64,000 nt of DNA, from assembly GCF_014217785.1 (NCBI RefSeq), contig NZ_CP048814.1, positions 1,364,001 through 1,428,000 on the forward strand. The letters are read 5' to 3'. Below the pieces are notes generated by a model that saw nothing but the letters and a program-made list of their open reading frames with translations, searched no databases and had not been told where the DNA came from. Shown here piece by piece: positions 35,081 to 44,587 of the stretch. The position numbers and the translations under genes were made by a program. The stretch is from Rhodococcus triatomae (GTDB lineage Bacteria; Actinomycetota; Actinomycetes; Mycobacteriales; Mycobacteriaceae). How positions within the stretch are numbered: position 1 is the first letter of the stretch; each line of letters begins with the position of its first letter.

Positions 35081-35941
35081 ATGCGTCGACTCGGTATCCG
35101 TAGAGCGTTCACGACAGCGGCCCTCTCGGCCGCTGTGCTGGCTGCCACGGCGGCGTGCGGTAGCGGGTCCTCGGGCGACACGGAAGGCCCCCTGCGGATC
35201 GTCGCGTCGTCGGTTCCGCATTCCGAAATCCTCCGATTCGTCGAGGACGAAGGCCTTCTGGGCGACCACACTCTCGAGATCCGCGAGATCACCGGCGATC
35301 TCGATGCCAACGAGGTGCTCGAGGCGGGCGACACCGACGCCAACTTCTTCCAGCACGTGCCCTACCAGGACAGCTGGTCGCAGGAGAAGGGCGTCGACAA
35401 CCTGGTCGCTGTGGCGACGGTCCACGTCGAGCCGCTCGGCGTCTATTCACGCAAGGTCACCGACGTCTCGGAGGTACAGGACGGTGGCACCGTGGCCCTG
35501 TCCAACAACGTCACCAACTTCGCTCGCGGTCTGTATCTGCTCCAGCAGGCCGGTCTGATCGAGCTCGACCGCCAACTCGAGGATCCGGACACGGATCTGA
35601 CCCAGGTCGGCGAACAGAACATCGTGTCGAACCCGAAGAACCTGAACTTCATCCAGATCGATCCGCCGCAGCTGCCGCGCACGCTCGACGACGGCAACGT
35701 CGACCTCTCGATCATCAACGGCAACTATGCGATCGAGGGCGGGCTCGATCCCTCCCGGGACGCGCTGGTGCTGGAGAAGGCCGAGGGCAATCCGTACGCC
35801 AACGTGCTCACGGTCCGTGAGGATTCGGTGGACGATCCACGCGTGCAGGCCCTCACCGAGGCACTCGAGTCGGACGAGGTCGCGGACTACATCGAGCAGA
35901 CCTACCGGGGATCGGTCATTCCCGCCGGCGCGACCGGGTAA
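35081..35941 (+). CDS. metQ: MetQ-type substrate-binding lipoprotein
   Basis: 286 residues with signal peptide and lipoprotein Cys26 (AATAAC). NlpA/MetQ pattern: ASSVPHSEILRFV, DANFFQHVPYQD, HVEPLGVYS, VALSNNVTNFARGLYLLQ and IINGNYAIEGGL. It captures methionine (D- or L-) for the MetNI transporter; other amino acids are possible. The ATG at 35081 lies 93 codons into a longer open frame; the signal peptide decides the start. First gene of metQ-metN-metI. No SAM riboswitch seen upstream. Confidence 0.93.
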   Translation: MRRLGIRRAFTTAALSAAVLAATAACGSGSSGDTEGPLRIVASSVPHSEILRFVEDEGLLGDHTLEIREITGDLDANEVLEAGDTDANFFQHVPYQDSWSQEKGVDNLVAVATVHVEPLGVYSRKVTDVSEVQDGGTVALSNNVTNFARGLYLLQQAGLIELDRQLEDPDTDLTQVGEQNIVSNPKNLNFIQIDPPQLPRTLDDGNVDLSIINGNYAIEGGLDPSRDALVLEKAEGNPYANVLTVREDSVDDPRVQALTEALESDEVADYIEQTYRGSVIPAGATG

Positions 35942-35956
35942 CAGGCGGCCACCCGC

Positions 35957-36973
35957 ATGCCCTTCTCCATCCAGCAGGTCACCAAGGAGTACGCCGACGG
36001 CGACTCCGTCCTCACCGCGCTCGATTCGGTGTCCCTGGACATCGAGGACGGCGAGGTCTTCGGGATCATCGGGCGCAGCGGAGCGGGCAAGTCCACTCTG
36101 CTGCGGTGCCTCAACCTCCTCGAGACACCGACGTCGGGCCGGATCCTGTTGGGCGACATCGAGCTGACGAGCCTCACCCCGGCCGAGCTGCGGACCGCAC
36201 GCCGCCGGATCGGTGTCGTGTTCCAGCACTTCAACCTGCTGCACTCACGCACCGTCGAGGCCAACATCTCGTTTCCGCTCGAGGTCGCCGGCTATCCCAG
36301 GAACCAGCGTCGCGAACGCATCGACGAACTCGTCGAACTGGTGGGGCTCGGGCATCGCAGGCGGGCCTATCCCTCGCAGTTGTCCGGTGGGCAGAAGCAA
36401 CGGGTGGGAATCGCACGGGCGCTCGCAGCGGGCCCGGACGTCCTGCTGTGCGACGAGGCGACGAGCGCCCTGGATTCCGAAACCACCACGCAGATATTGG
36501 ATCTGCTGGCCGATCTGAATCGGAGGCTGGGGGTGACCGTCGTCCTCATCACCCACGATCTCGGCGTCGTCCGGCGTATCTGCCATCGGGCGGCCCTCCT
36601 CGCCGACGGGCGGGTCGCGGATGTCGGAACCCTGACCGATCTCGTCGCCGATCCGGATTCGCCTCTCGGAGCGGCCCTCCTGCCGAGCGGGCCGCCGCCG
36701 GCGGACAGCCGCGGCATCCCGGCCCTGCTCACCTTCGTCGACTCGCTCGCCTCGTCGCCCGTGCTCACCGACGTCGCTCGTGACCTCGATCTCGACGTCA
36801 CGATCCGGTCCGGCGGCGTCGACGACATCGGAAAGCACCAGGTGGGTCGTCTCCGCGTCGAATTCGATTCGCGTGGCGACGATCCGGAATCCTCGGGTGG
36901 CACGGACACCGAGCTTCGTACCCGGATCTCGCGGTACCTCACCGGACGCGGAGTGCAGGTGAGCTTCACGTGA
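35957..36973 (+). CDS. metN: Methionine ABC transporter ATP-binding protein MetN
   Basis: 338 residues. Walker A GRSGAGKS (39-46), signature LSGGQKQR, Walker B VLLCDEATSALD, H-loop THDLG. The C-terminal part (about 250-338) is the NIL-type regulatory domain (FVDSLASSPVLTDVARDLDLDVTIRSGGVDD...), which in E. coli binds methionine and inhibits transport. It starts 15 bp after metQ and overlaps metI by 4 bp, giving the usual operon order. The sensor suggests feedback by internal methionine. Confidence 0.95.
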   Translation: MPFSIQQVTKEYADGDSVLTALDSVSLDIEDGEVFGIIGRSGAGKSTLLRCLNLLETPTSGRILLGDIELTSLTPAELRTARRRIGVVFQHFNLLHSRTVEANISFPLEVAGYPRNQRRERIDELVELVGLGHRRRAYPSQLSGGQKQRVGIARALAAGPDVLLCDEATSALDSETTTQILDLLADLNRRLGVTVVLITHDLGVVRRICHRAALLADGRVADVGTLTDLVADPDSPLGAALLPSGPPPADSRGIPALLTFVDSLASSPVLTDVARDLDLDVTIRSGGVDDIGKHQVGRLRVEFDSRGDDPESSGGTDTELRTRISRYLTGRGVQVSFT

Positions 36974-37638
36974 ACAAGGTCAGCTGGCAGGACTCGCTCC
37001 CCGAGGCGTGGGAGGCGTTGCTGGAAACCCTGTACATGGTGGGGGTCTCCTTCGTTCTCACGGTGGTGATCGGTATCGCTCTCGGTGTGGTGCTGCACGC
37101 GACGACACCCACCGGAATCGCCCCGAACCGCACCGTCAATTCGGTGCTGGGCACCGTGGTGAACGTCGGGCGCTCCCTCCCCTTCGTGATCCTGCTGGTG
37201 CTGTTGATCCCCGTCACCCGCCTCGTCGTCGGTACGTCGCTGGGCGCGACCGCGGCGATCGTGCCGCTGACCATCGGTTCGGTGCCGTTCTTCGCTCGTG
37301 TCGTGGAGAACGCGCTCCGTGAGGTGGACTCCGGACGGGTCGAGGCGGCCGTGTCCATGGGGGCGACCAACCGGCACCTCGTCGCCAAAGTTCTTCTTCC
37401 GGAGGCGGTTCCCGGCCTGATCGCCGGAGCGACCCTCACGGCCGTCATGCTCGTCGGCTACTCCGCGATGGCGGGAGCCGTCGGCGCCGGTGGTCTGGGC
37501 GACTTCGCGATCAAGTACGGCTACCAGCGTTTCAACACTCCGGTCCTGCTCGTGGCCGTCGTCATCCTCGTCGTCCTCGTCCAGGGCATCCAATCGAGTG
37601 GCGACCTCGTGGTACGACGGCTGGCCCACCGCCGATAG
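36970..37638 (+). CDS. metI: Methionine ABC transporter permease MetI
   Basis: 222 residues, about five membrane helices. The start is a GTG overlapping the metN stop. The ATPase-contact loop EAAVSMGATNRHLVAKVLLP, and the family segments VVNVGRSLPFVILLVLLIPVTR and AMAGAVGAGGLGDFAIKYGYQRF, identify MetI. Forms the membrane channel with two copies of MetN. It ends the operon and faces an MFS gene on the other strand. Confidence 0.95.
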   Translation: MNKVSWQDSLPEAWEALLETLYMVGVSFVLTVVIGIALGVVLHATTPTGIAPNRTVNSVLGTVVNVGRSLPFVILLVLLIPVTRLVVGTSLGATAAIVPLTIGSVPFFARVVENALREVDSGRVEAAVSMGATNRHLVAKVLLPEAVPGLIAGATLTAVMLVGYSAMAGAVGAGGLGDFAIKYGYQRFNTPVLLVAVVILVVLVQGIQSSGDLVVRRLAHRR

Positions 37639-37662
37639 ACCGGGACGTGCACCGGACCGGAC

Positions 37663-38949
37663 TCAATCCAGAACCTTGCCCTTCGTCTCCCGGACATAGC
37701 GCACGGTGAAATACACCGCGAACGCACCGAACCCCGCGTAGAGCGCGTAGGCGACCGGCAGACCCAGGTCCGCGAGCGACGGGAAGGTCCGGGTGACGAG
37801 CCAATTCGTCAGCCAGTTCACCATGACGGTCAGCGACATCGCGACCGCGCGCATCCGGTGCTCGAAGATCTCGCCGAGCACGACCCACATGAGCGGCCCC
37901 CAACTGAGGCCGAAGAACACGACGAACAGGTTTGCCGCGATCAGGGCGACGACACCCACGCCGGGAGGCAGCGAGCCGTCGTCTCCCGCGGTGGAGAAGC
38001 ACACGGCGAGCGTTGCGAGGGTCACCGTGATCCCGGCGCTGCCTCCGATCAACAGCGGCCGCCGACCGAGCCGGTCGACGAGGAACACCGCTCCGACGGT
38101 CGCGGCGATGTTGACTGCCGCGGTGAACAATCCGGTGAGGAACGCCGAGTCCTCCGAGAACCCGACCGACTGCCAGAGTGTCGTCGAGTAGAAGAAGATC
38201 ACGTTGATTCCGACGAGTTGCTGGAGCGCGGCCAGGCCGATTCCGACCCACACGATCGGGGCCAGCCCCCACGCCGTCCCACGCAGCAGCGACATTCCTC
38301 CGCCCGCGGCCTGCCGCTTCTCGTGGTGACCGGAATCGGTCAGCCGGAACACCAGCGCGAGGTAGACGGCACCCGCGACGGCCACTGCGACGAACATCCA
38401 CCGCCACGCCGAGCCACCCCAGGGCTCCGTACCCTGCGCACCGCCGGCCAGCCGGTTGAGCACATAGTCCGCGAGAAGTCCGGTGAAGATGCCGATGACG
38501 ATGGCCAGCTGCCAGAACGAACCGAGTCGACCACGCACGGATTCGGGCGCGATCTCGGCGATGTACCCCGGCACGATCACGCTGAGCAGCCCGATACCCA
38601 CGCCGCACACGATGCGGCACAGGCCGAGTGGAACCACGTTCCAGGCGAGCGCGGCCGCCAGCGAGCCGAGAACGACGAGCACGCCCCCGAGCCGCATCGT
38701 CGCGGTCTGCCCGATCCGCGCCGACACCCGGCCCGCGAGGAATGCGCCCAGCGCACACCCGAGGATGGAGATCGCGACGACGGCCCCGACCGACGACGAC
38801 GCCAGCCCGAAGTCCGGCTGTATCCCGTTGATCGCCCCGTTCATCGTCGAGGTGTCGGCACCGAACAGGAATCCGCCCACCGCTGCGGCGGCAGCCACCA
38901 GGCTCGCGCGGCGTACTGCATCCGTACTGCGATCGTCCCGCGTCCCCAT
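37663..38949 (-). CDS. MFS sugar transporter
   Basis: 428 residues with twelve helices. MFS sugar-porter marks: GFLFGADTSTMNGAI near helix 1, SARIGQTATMRLGG loop, PGYIAEIAPESVRGRLGSFWQLAI, the AALQQLVGINVIFFYSTTL segment, DRLGRRPLLI, and the ending RETKGKVLD. This is the proton:sugar symporter subfamily (xylose/arabinose/glucose type). The ATG at 38949 is chosen because the long open frame upstream is antisense to pepC. The sugar cannot be read from sequence. Convergent with metI. Confidence 0.92.
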   Translation of the reverse strand: MGTRDDRSTDAVRRASLVAAAAAVGGFLFGADTSTMNGAINGIQPDFGLASSSVGAVVAISILGCALGAFLAGRVSARIGQTATMRLGGVLVVLGSLAAALAWNVVPLGLCRIVCGVGIGLLSVIVPGYIAEIAPESVRGRLGSFWQLAIVIGIFTGLLADYVLNRLAGGAQGTEPWGGSAWRWMFVAVAVAGAVYLALVFRLTDSGHHEKRQAAGGGMSLLRGTAWGLAPIVWVGIGLAALQQLVGINVIFFYSTTLWQSVGFSEDSAFLTGLFTAAVNIAATVGAVFLVDRLGRRPLLIGGSAGITVTLATLAVCFSTAGDDGSLPPGVGVVALIAANLFVVFFGLSWGPLMWVVLGEIFEHRMRAVAMSLTVMVNWLTNWLVTRTFPSLADLGLPVAYALYAGFGAFAVYFTVRYVRETKGKVLD

Positions 38950-39008
38950 GCCGTGATTGTGCTCCGGTGGAAACCCGGACGGTGGTGATTCGGCTACGGC
39001 GGACTCGA

Positions 39009-40292
39009 CTACCGGTCCGGCGCCAGGAAAGCCGCGAGAGCGTCCGCGTACATGCGGACGTCGCCGGCTCCCATCAGTTCGCGCGCCGAGTGCATGGCGA
39101 GTTGGGGCGCGCCCACGTCGACGGTCGAGATACCCGTGCGCGAGGCGGTGATCGGTCCGATCGTGGAGCCACACGGTAGGTCCGCGCGGTGGACGTACCG
39201 CTGGAGCGGTACCCCGACCTGGGCGCACGCGAGCGCGAAGGCGGCCTCCCCGTTGGCGTCCGAGGCGTAGCGCAGGTTCTGGTTGACCTTGAGGACCGGT
39301 CCGGCACCCACGACGATGCGGTGCGCGGGTTCGTGCCGCTCGGGATAGTTGGGGTGGGTGGCGTGCGCCATGTCGCCCGAGGCGCACAGCGAGCCGGCCT
39401 TCGCCTGCAGATACTCTTCCCTTCCTCCGGCCCGGGCCAGTACCACCCGCTCGAGCACCGAGTTCAGCAGATCGGAGAACGCACCCCTCTCGGACATGCT
39501 GCCGACCTCCTCGTGGTCGAACAACGCGAGGACGGGGACCTGCTCGCCGGGATTCTCGACGGCCGCGAGCAGCGCGTGCGTGCCCGCGTAGCACGTGCCC
39601 TGGTTGTCCAGGCGGGGAGCGCTGACGAGTTCGTTCTCGGCACCCACCAGGCGGCTCGGGGCGAGATCGTGGGTCATCAGCTCCCATCCGAGGACGTCGT
39701 CGGCGGCGACACCGGCCTGCGCGGCCACGTAGTCGATGAGCGAGCGTGGCTCGGTCCCGAGACCCCAGACCGCGTTCAGATGGCGCTGCGGGTCGAGATG
39801 GACACCCTTGCGGTCCTCCGACAGATGGATCGCCAGCTGCGGAACCCGCAGGATCGGCTCGTCCACCCGGACGAGAACATCTCGAACGGCATTGGCCTCA
39901 CGGACACTGATCCGGCCGGAGAGGCCGAGGTCCCGGTCGAGCCACGAATTGAGCCAGGCGCCGCCGTACGGTTCGAGCCCGACCACCTGCCACCCGGCGA
40001 CGGACAGGTCCGGATGCTGCTTGACGCGCAGATTCGGGCTGTCGGTGTGTCCGCCGACGATGCGGAACGGTGCCGTCCGGGACACGCCCTGCGTGCTCCA
40101 CGCGATCAGCGACCCGCCGCGCACGACGTAGTAGCGGCCAGGATCGGCGGGCCAGGACTGTGTCTCGTCGAGTTCGGTGAAACCGTTCGCCGACAGCGTT
40201 GCCGACACCGTGGCACACACGTGGAACGGTGACGGCGACGCGTCGATGAAGTTGCACAGTCCCTCGGCGCCCGCCCACGTCGTCAAAGTCAT
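39009..40292 (-). CDS. pepC: M18-family aspartyl/leucyl aminopeptidase (PepC/ApeB)
   Basis: 427 residues from the ATG at 40292 ([10 protein letters not shown]). Zinc- and substrate-binding elements of the M18 family are present: [57 protein letters not shown] and the ending [12 protein letters not shown]. It removes N-terminal amino acids, often acidic ones, from peptides in the cytoplasm. Synteny with Rv0800 (pepC) is clear. Next to the glyoxalase-like gene in both species. Confidence 0.93.
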   Translation of the reverse strand: MTLTTWAGAEGLCNFIDASPSPFHVCATVSATLSANGFTELDETQSWPADPGRYYVVRGGSLIAWSTQGVSRTAPFRIVGGHTDSPNLRVKQHPDLSVAGWQVVGLEPYGGAWLNSWLDRDLGLSGRISVREANAVRDVLVRVDEPILRVPQLAIHLSEDRKGVHLDPQRHLNAVWGLGTEPRSLIDYVAAQAGVAADDVLGWELMTHDLAPSRLVGAENELVSAPRLDNQGTCYAGTHALLAAVENPGEQVPVLALFDHEEVGSMSERGAFSDLLNSVLERVVLARAGGREEYLQAKAGSLCASGDMAHATHPNYPERHEPAHRIVVGAGPVLKVNQNLRYASDANGEAAFALACAQVGVPLQRYVHRADLPCGSTIGPITASRTGISTVDVGAPQLAMHSARELMGAGDVRMYADALAAFLAPDR

Positions 40293-40346
40293 GAGCACAT
40301 CATGGTCACCCCGCGGGCTCGCCGCCACCGGCCCCCAGCTGTCAGG

Positions 40347-40712
40347 TCAGGACTCCTGGTCGGGGGGCGGGCCGGACACGCAGAATCGGTTGCCTCCCGG
40401 GTCGGCGAGCGTGACCCAGCGGAACCCACCCATCTCGTGTCGTTCATGCTCCGAGGCGCCGGCCGCGAGGAGCCGGGCGACCTCGGCATCGAGGTCGGGC
40501 GTCGACAGGTCGAGGTGAATGCGGTTCTTTCCCGGTGTCGGGTCACCCACCTTCTGGAATGTGAGCCGTGCCTGCCACCCCGGAACCGACACGACATGGA
40601 ACCAGCCGTCGTTCTCCTCCAGGACCTCACCCCCGGTCTGCTCGGCCCACCACCGCGCCAGGGGCCCGGGGTCGTCGCTGTCGACGGTGATCATCTCCAG
40701 TGCCAGCATCAT
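40347..40712 (-). CDS. Glyoxalase/VOC-fold protein (Rv0801-type)
   Basis: 121 residues, beginning MMLALEMITVDSDDPGPLARWW. A single VOC domain with paired beta-alpha-beta units: VLEENDGWFHVV, GKNRIHLDLSTPD, MGGFRWVTLADPGGNRFCV. A small dioxygenase-like or isomerase-like fold, but metal ligands are not all visible, so enzymatic function is not assured. Orthologue of Rv0801, between purine genes and pepC. Many members bind an unknown ligand. Confidence 0.85.
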   Translation of the reverse strand: MMLALEMITVDSDDPGPLARWWAEQTGGEVLEENDGWFHVVSVPGWQARLTFQKVGDPTPGKNRIHLDLSTPDLDAEVARLLAAGASEHERHEMGGFRWVTLADPGGNRFCVSGPPPDQES

Positions 40713-40768
40713 GCCCGCACGATAGGCGGCGGGCCCGACAGCCCGCCCGGGTGTGGCCCCGGACGGCG

Positions 40769-42145
40769 TCACTCGCCCGGGTACTCGATGTCCAGCAGCC
40801 GCGACTCCCCCGTGGTCGTGGGATCGGGGCGGTCCACCGAATCGGTGGCAGCCATCTGCAGTCCCTCGAGATCCGTGCGCATGTAGATCACGTTGTAGCG
40901 GTTCCAGGTCGTGGCCACGAAGTGGAGGTTGCGCCCGCTGGACCAGGGATGCATGAACCCGCCGTACAGGCCGGGCAACAGCGCACCGTTGAGCAGTGTC
41001 TGGGTACCGCTCCACGGCCCCTCGAACCGGTCCGCCTGGCGGATCACCAGCCCCTTGACCGGGTCGGTGTACATCGCGACGTACTTGTTCAGGTAGTCGT
41101 TCCACTGCACCGAGAGCTCGCTCACCGTGCCCGGAATGACCTCCGCCGCCGCCGAGATGTCCGGGACCCACCCGGATCCGTTCCAGTACTCGTACGCGGC
41201 GAGGTCGTTGATCTGGCCGCCCTGTACCCGGGCGAGTCGCGCGGGACCGAATCGACCCGAGGGCGTGCCGAATTCGTAGATCCAACCGTCGGCTCCCGGC
41301 ACGAATGCGCTCTGCTGGAAGTTCTCGTTCCCCGCCGAGACGGCCGGGAGGCCGGGGATGTCGAGGCCCGCCGCGTTCACGCGGGCGGTGGACGGTTCGG
41401 TGGTCCAGGTTTCCCCGTTGTCGGTCGAGCGAGCCAGGCCCGAGTAGTTGGTGGTCCAGTTGCCGGGAGTGTCCCAGCTGCGCACGGACATGTACCGCAC
41501 GTACTGGTCGGTCCCGACGGCGACGCCGGCGGTGGGGATCACCGTGTATTCGATCGGACTCCCCGGCGGCAGGCCGAACAGTCCGTGGATGACCTGTCGG
41601 GAGTGGTTCGGGCCGTCCAACGGCGAACTGTCGATACGCATGCCGTCCGCGAGATTGCGGTCGTTGCTGCGGAAGAGGACGTTGCTGCGCCAGTCGTCGC
41701 CCGGGACGTCGCAGTCGCCGACCGTGTCACCGAACGCCATCAGGACGTCGCCGTTGTACGCGTCCCACATGATCCCGAGGTCGGTTCCCGAGACGTTGAA
41801 GCGCTCGATCGTCTCGTTCGGACTGCCCGGCCCGGTCACCATCTCGATGGCCTGCGTGCGCCCGACCAGCTGCGGCACGCCACCGTCCGGCGGCCCGGTC
41901 AGCCAGGGCAGGCCGAAGTCGCGGAGCGACCCGCTCGAGCTACCCAGCGCGGCGCTGCCGCTGCTTCCGGAGGATTGCCCGCACGGGCCGCCCTGTGCTG
42001 CGGCCGGCGACCCGGTCGCCGCCGCGAGGGTCACCGCCATCGCAGCGGCCGATACCGCCGACAACCATCGTCTCGCACGCACGGGGGTGCCCCTTCCACG
42101 GCCGGATCTCGGTATCCGGCTCTCGATCGGGTTATCGCGGATCAC
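40769..42145 (-). CDS. Secreted DUF4185 protein (candidate GH183 endo-D-arabinanase)
   Basis: 458 residues with a signal peptide (WLSAVSAAAMAVTLAAATGSPAAAQ, about 27-51). The mature part has beta-propeller-like repeats: GIMWDAYNGDVLMAFGDT, RSNVLFRSNDRNLADG, QYVRYMSVRSW, MTDPVKGL-type strands and GGFMHPWSSGRNLHFVATTWNRYNVIYMRTDL. DUF4185 was recently assigned as GH183, an endo-D-arabinanase that cuts the arabinogalactan of mycobacterial walls; I rely on memory for that. A role in wall remodelling is therefore likely. Codes on the minus strand between the glyoxalase gene and the UvrA-like gene. Confidence 0.82.
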   Translation of the reverse strand: MIRDNPIESRIPRSGRGRGTPVRARRWLSAVSAAAMAVTLAAATGSPAAAQGGPCGQSSGSSGSAALGSSSGSLRDFGLPWLTGPPDGGVPQLVGRTQAIEMVTGPGSPNETIERFNVSGTDLGIMWDAYNGDVLMAFGDTVGDCDVPGDDWRSNVLFRSNDRNLADGMRIDSSPLDGPNHSRQVIHGLFGLPPGSPIEYTVIPTAGVAVGTDQYVRYMSVRSWDTPGNWTTNYSGLARSTDNGETWTTEPSTARVNAAGLDIPGLPAVSAGNENFQQSAFVPGADGWIYEFGTPSGRFGPARLARVQGGQINDLAAYEYWNGSGWVPDISAAAEVIPGTVSELSVQWNDYLNKYVAMYTDPVKGLVIRQADRFEGPWSGTQTLLNGALLPGLYGGFMHPWSSGRNLHFVATTWNRYNVIYMRTDLEGLQMAATDSVDRPDPTTTGESRLLDIEYPGE

Positions 42146-42218
42146 CCAACCACGCGACCGCCGCCTCGCGCGTCGCTTGTGTGAATATTGTTACCGGAGT
42201 GTCTGACGAGGCAGGGGT

Positions 42219-44528
42219 TCACTCTCGGTCGAGGTAACGGCGCAGATGATCGGCGGTGAGCGTCGATCCGCGCTCGACCAGGTCACGGGGAGTCCCGGTG
42301 AACACCACCTGCCCACCGTCGTGACCGCCGCGCGGCCCGAGGTCGACGATCCAGTCCGCGTGCGCCACCACGGCCTGGTGATGCTCGATGACGATCACCG
42401 AGCTGCCCTCGTCGACGAGCCGGTCCAGCAGCGCGAGCAAATTGTCGACGTCGGCGAGGTGCAGGCCGGTGGTCGGCTCGTCGAGGATGTAGGTGGAAGC
42501 CTTGTCCACCATGTGGATCGCGAGCTTGATCCGCTGCCGCTCGCCACCGGACAGGGTGTCGAGCGGCTGACCGAGCCGCAGGTAGCCGAGCCCCACGTCC
42601 CGGAGCCGCCGCAATATCGCGTGCGCCCGTCCCGACGGGAAGAAGTCACACGCCTCGGCGACAGGCATGTCCAGGACCTCACTGATGTTCTTTCCCCGGA
42701 GGGTGTAGCCGAGAACCTCGCGGGTGAACCGCTTGCCGTCGCAGTCCTCGCACACCGTGGCGACCCCCGCCATCATCGCCAGGTCCGTGTAGACCACACC
42801 GACGCCGCCGCACCCCGAGCACGCCCCTTCCGAATTCGCGCTGAAGAGAGCGGCTTTGACCCCGTTCTCCTTCGCGAAGGCCGCCCGGATCGGGCTCAGC
42901 AGCCCGGTGTAGGTAGCCGGATTGGACCGGCGCGAACCCCGGATCGGCGATTGGTCGGCGACGACGACCCCGTCTCGGCCCGAGAGGAAGCCGTGCACGA
43001 GCGAGCTCTTGCCCGACCCCGCCACGCCGGTGACGACGGTGAGGACTCCGAGCGGGAACTCCACGCTCACGTCCCGCAGATTGTGCAGGTCCGCATGCTC
43101 GACGGAGAGACTTCCCGTCGGCGTCCGGGTCGTCTTCCGCAGCTCGGCGCGGTGGTCGAGGTGCCTGCCGGTGAGGGTGCCCGAGGAACGCAGCCCCGCG
43201 ACGTCGCCGGAGTAGCAGATCTCTCCCCCGGCAGTGCCCGCTCCCGGGCCGAGATCCACCACGTGATCGGCTATCGCGATCACCTCGGGCTTGTGCTCGA
43301 CGACCAGGACGGTGTTGCCCTTGTCCCGGAGCCTCAGGAGCAACTCGTTCATGTTCGCGATGTCGTGCGGGTGGAGCCCGGCGGTGGGTTCGTCGAACAC
43401 GTAGGTCACGTCGGTGAGGCTCGACCCCAGGTGACGAACCATCTTCACGCGCTGGGCCTCTCCGCCCGACAGCGTGCCCGACCGACGGTCCAGGCTCAGA
43501 TAGCCCAGCCCGATCTCGACCAGCGAGTCGAGCAGGTGCACCAACTCGTCGCACAGGGGCGCCACCGAGGGGTCGGCAATGCCCCGGACGAACACGGCCA
43601 GATCACTGATCTGCATCGAGGAACAGTCCGCGATGTTGCGGCCGTCGATGGTGGACGACAGTGCCGCGGCGGTCAGCCTCGTACCACCGCACTCGGGACA
43701 CGGGGCGAACGTCACGGCCCGGTCCACGAACGCCCGGAGGTGCGGTTGCAGGGAGTCGCGGTCCTTCGACAGCCACATGCGCTGAATCTTGGTGAGGAGG
43801 CCCTCGTACGTGGTGTTGTGCGTGGCCGCCTTGATCTTCGTGGACGGCTTGTGGAGGAAGTCGTCCCACTCCCGGTCGGTGAAGTCGGCCAGCTTCTTGT
43901 CCGGGTCGTAGAGACCGGATCCGGCCATGACCTGCCAGTACCAGGAGTCGACGGCGAAGTTGGGAACGGTGATCGCACCCTCCCGCAGGGAGCGGGAACG
44001 GTCGACGAGTTGGTCGACATCGATGTCGGACACCTCGCCGACACCCTCGCAGCGGGGACACATGCCGTCCGGGGTGTTGAAACTGAAGGCACTCGAGGTG
44101 CCGACGTACGGATCGCCCAGCCGGCTGAAGACGATCCGCAACATCGTGTAGGCATCGGTGACGGTGCCGACGGTGGACCGGGAATTCGCCGCCATCCGCT
44201 CCTGATCGACCACGATGGCCGCACTGAGGTTCTGGAGTGAATCGACCTCCGGCCGACCGAGACTCGGCATGAAGGACTGCACGAAGGCGGTGTACGTCTC
44301 GTTGATGAGCCTCCGGGATTCGGCGGCCACGGTGCCGAACACGAGCGAGGACTTGCCCGATCCCGACACTCCGGTGAACACGGTGAGTCGACGCTTCGGA
44401 AGGTCGACGGAAATGTCCCGCAGGTTGTTCTCCCTGGCACCACGCACTCTGATGACGTCGTGGGCGTCGGCGATCCTGTGCCGCTCGGCGGGCGTGGTCA
44501 GGGTCTCGTTCGAGACGGTGCTCGTCAC
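42219..44528 (-). CDS. UvrA-like ABC protein (drug-resistance type, class II)
   Basis: 769 residues, shorter than genuine UvrA (about 950). Two ABC cassettes are visible: Walker A GVSGSGKSSL and GVAGSGKSSL; signatures TLSGGEAQR and TLSGGERQR; Walker B YVFDEPTAGLHP and YILDEPTTGLHL. Zinc-type CxxC pairs are CPRCEGVGEV, CPECGGTRL and CSGCGG...CEDCDGKRF. The UvrB-interaction part looks reduced. Small UvrA homologues such as DrrC of Streptomyces protect against DNA-binding antibiotics. Its placement next to an antibiotic-type glycosyltransferase supports such a role. Confidence 0.87.
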   Translation of the reverse strand: MTSTVSNETLTTPAERHRIADAHDVIRVRGARENNLRDISVDLPKRRLTVFTGVSGSGKSSLVFGTVAAESRRLINETYTAFVQSFMPSLGRPEVDSLQNLSAAIVVDQERMAANSRSTVGTVTDAYTMLRIVFSRLGDPYVGTSSAFSFNTPDGMCPRCEGVGEVSDIDVDQLVDRSRSLREGAITVPNFAVDSWYWQVMAGSGLYDPDKKLADFTDREWDDFLHKPSTKIKAATHNTTYEGLLTKIQRMWLSKDRDSLQPHLRAFVDRAVTFAPCPECGGTRLTAAALSSTIDGRNIADCSSMQISDLAVFVRGIADPSVAPLCDELVHLLDSLVEIGLGYLSLDRRSGTLSGGEAQRVKMVRHLGSSLTDVTYVFDEPTAGLHPHDIANMNELLLRLRDKGNTVLVVEHKPEVIAIADHVVDLGPGAGTAGGEICYSGDVAGLRSSGTLTGRHLDHRAELRKTTRTPTGSLSVEHADLHNLRDVSVEFPLGVLTVVTGVAGSGKSSLVHGFLSGRDGVVVADQSPIRGSRRSNPATYTGLLSPIRAAFAKENGVKAALFSANSEGACSGCGGVGVVYTDLAMMAGVATVCEDCDGKRFTREVLGYTLRGKNISEVLDMPVAEACDFFPSGRAHAILRRLRDVGLGYLRLGQPLDTLSGGERQRIKLAIHMVDKASTYILDEPTTGLHLADVDNLLALLDRLVDEGSSVIVIEHHQAVVAHADWIVDLGPRGGHDGGQVVFTGTPRDLVERGSTLTADHLRRYLDRE

Positions 44529-44587
44529 TCGTCATCCCTCCGGTGGAGTCCTCGTACGGCCGGCCCGTACCTCGTACAGCGTACGGA

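Noticed and set aside
42246-44240. A 664-codon open frame opposite the UvrA-like gene
   Set aside because: The minus strand has intact Walker and signature motifs; the plus frame has none.
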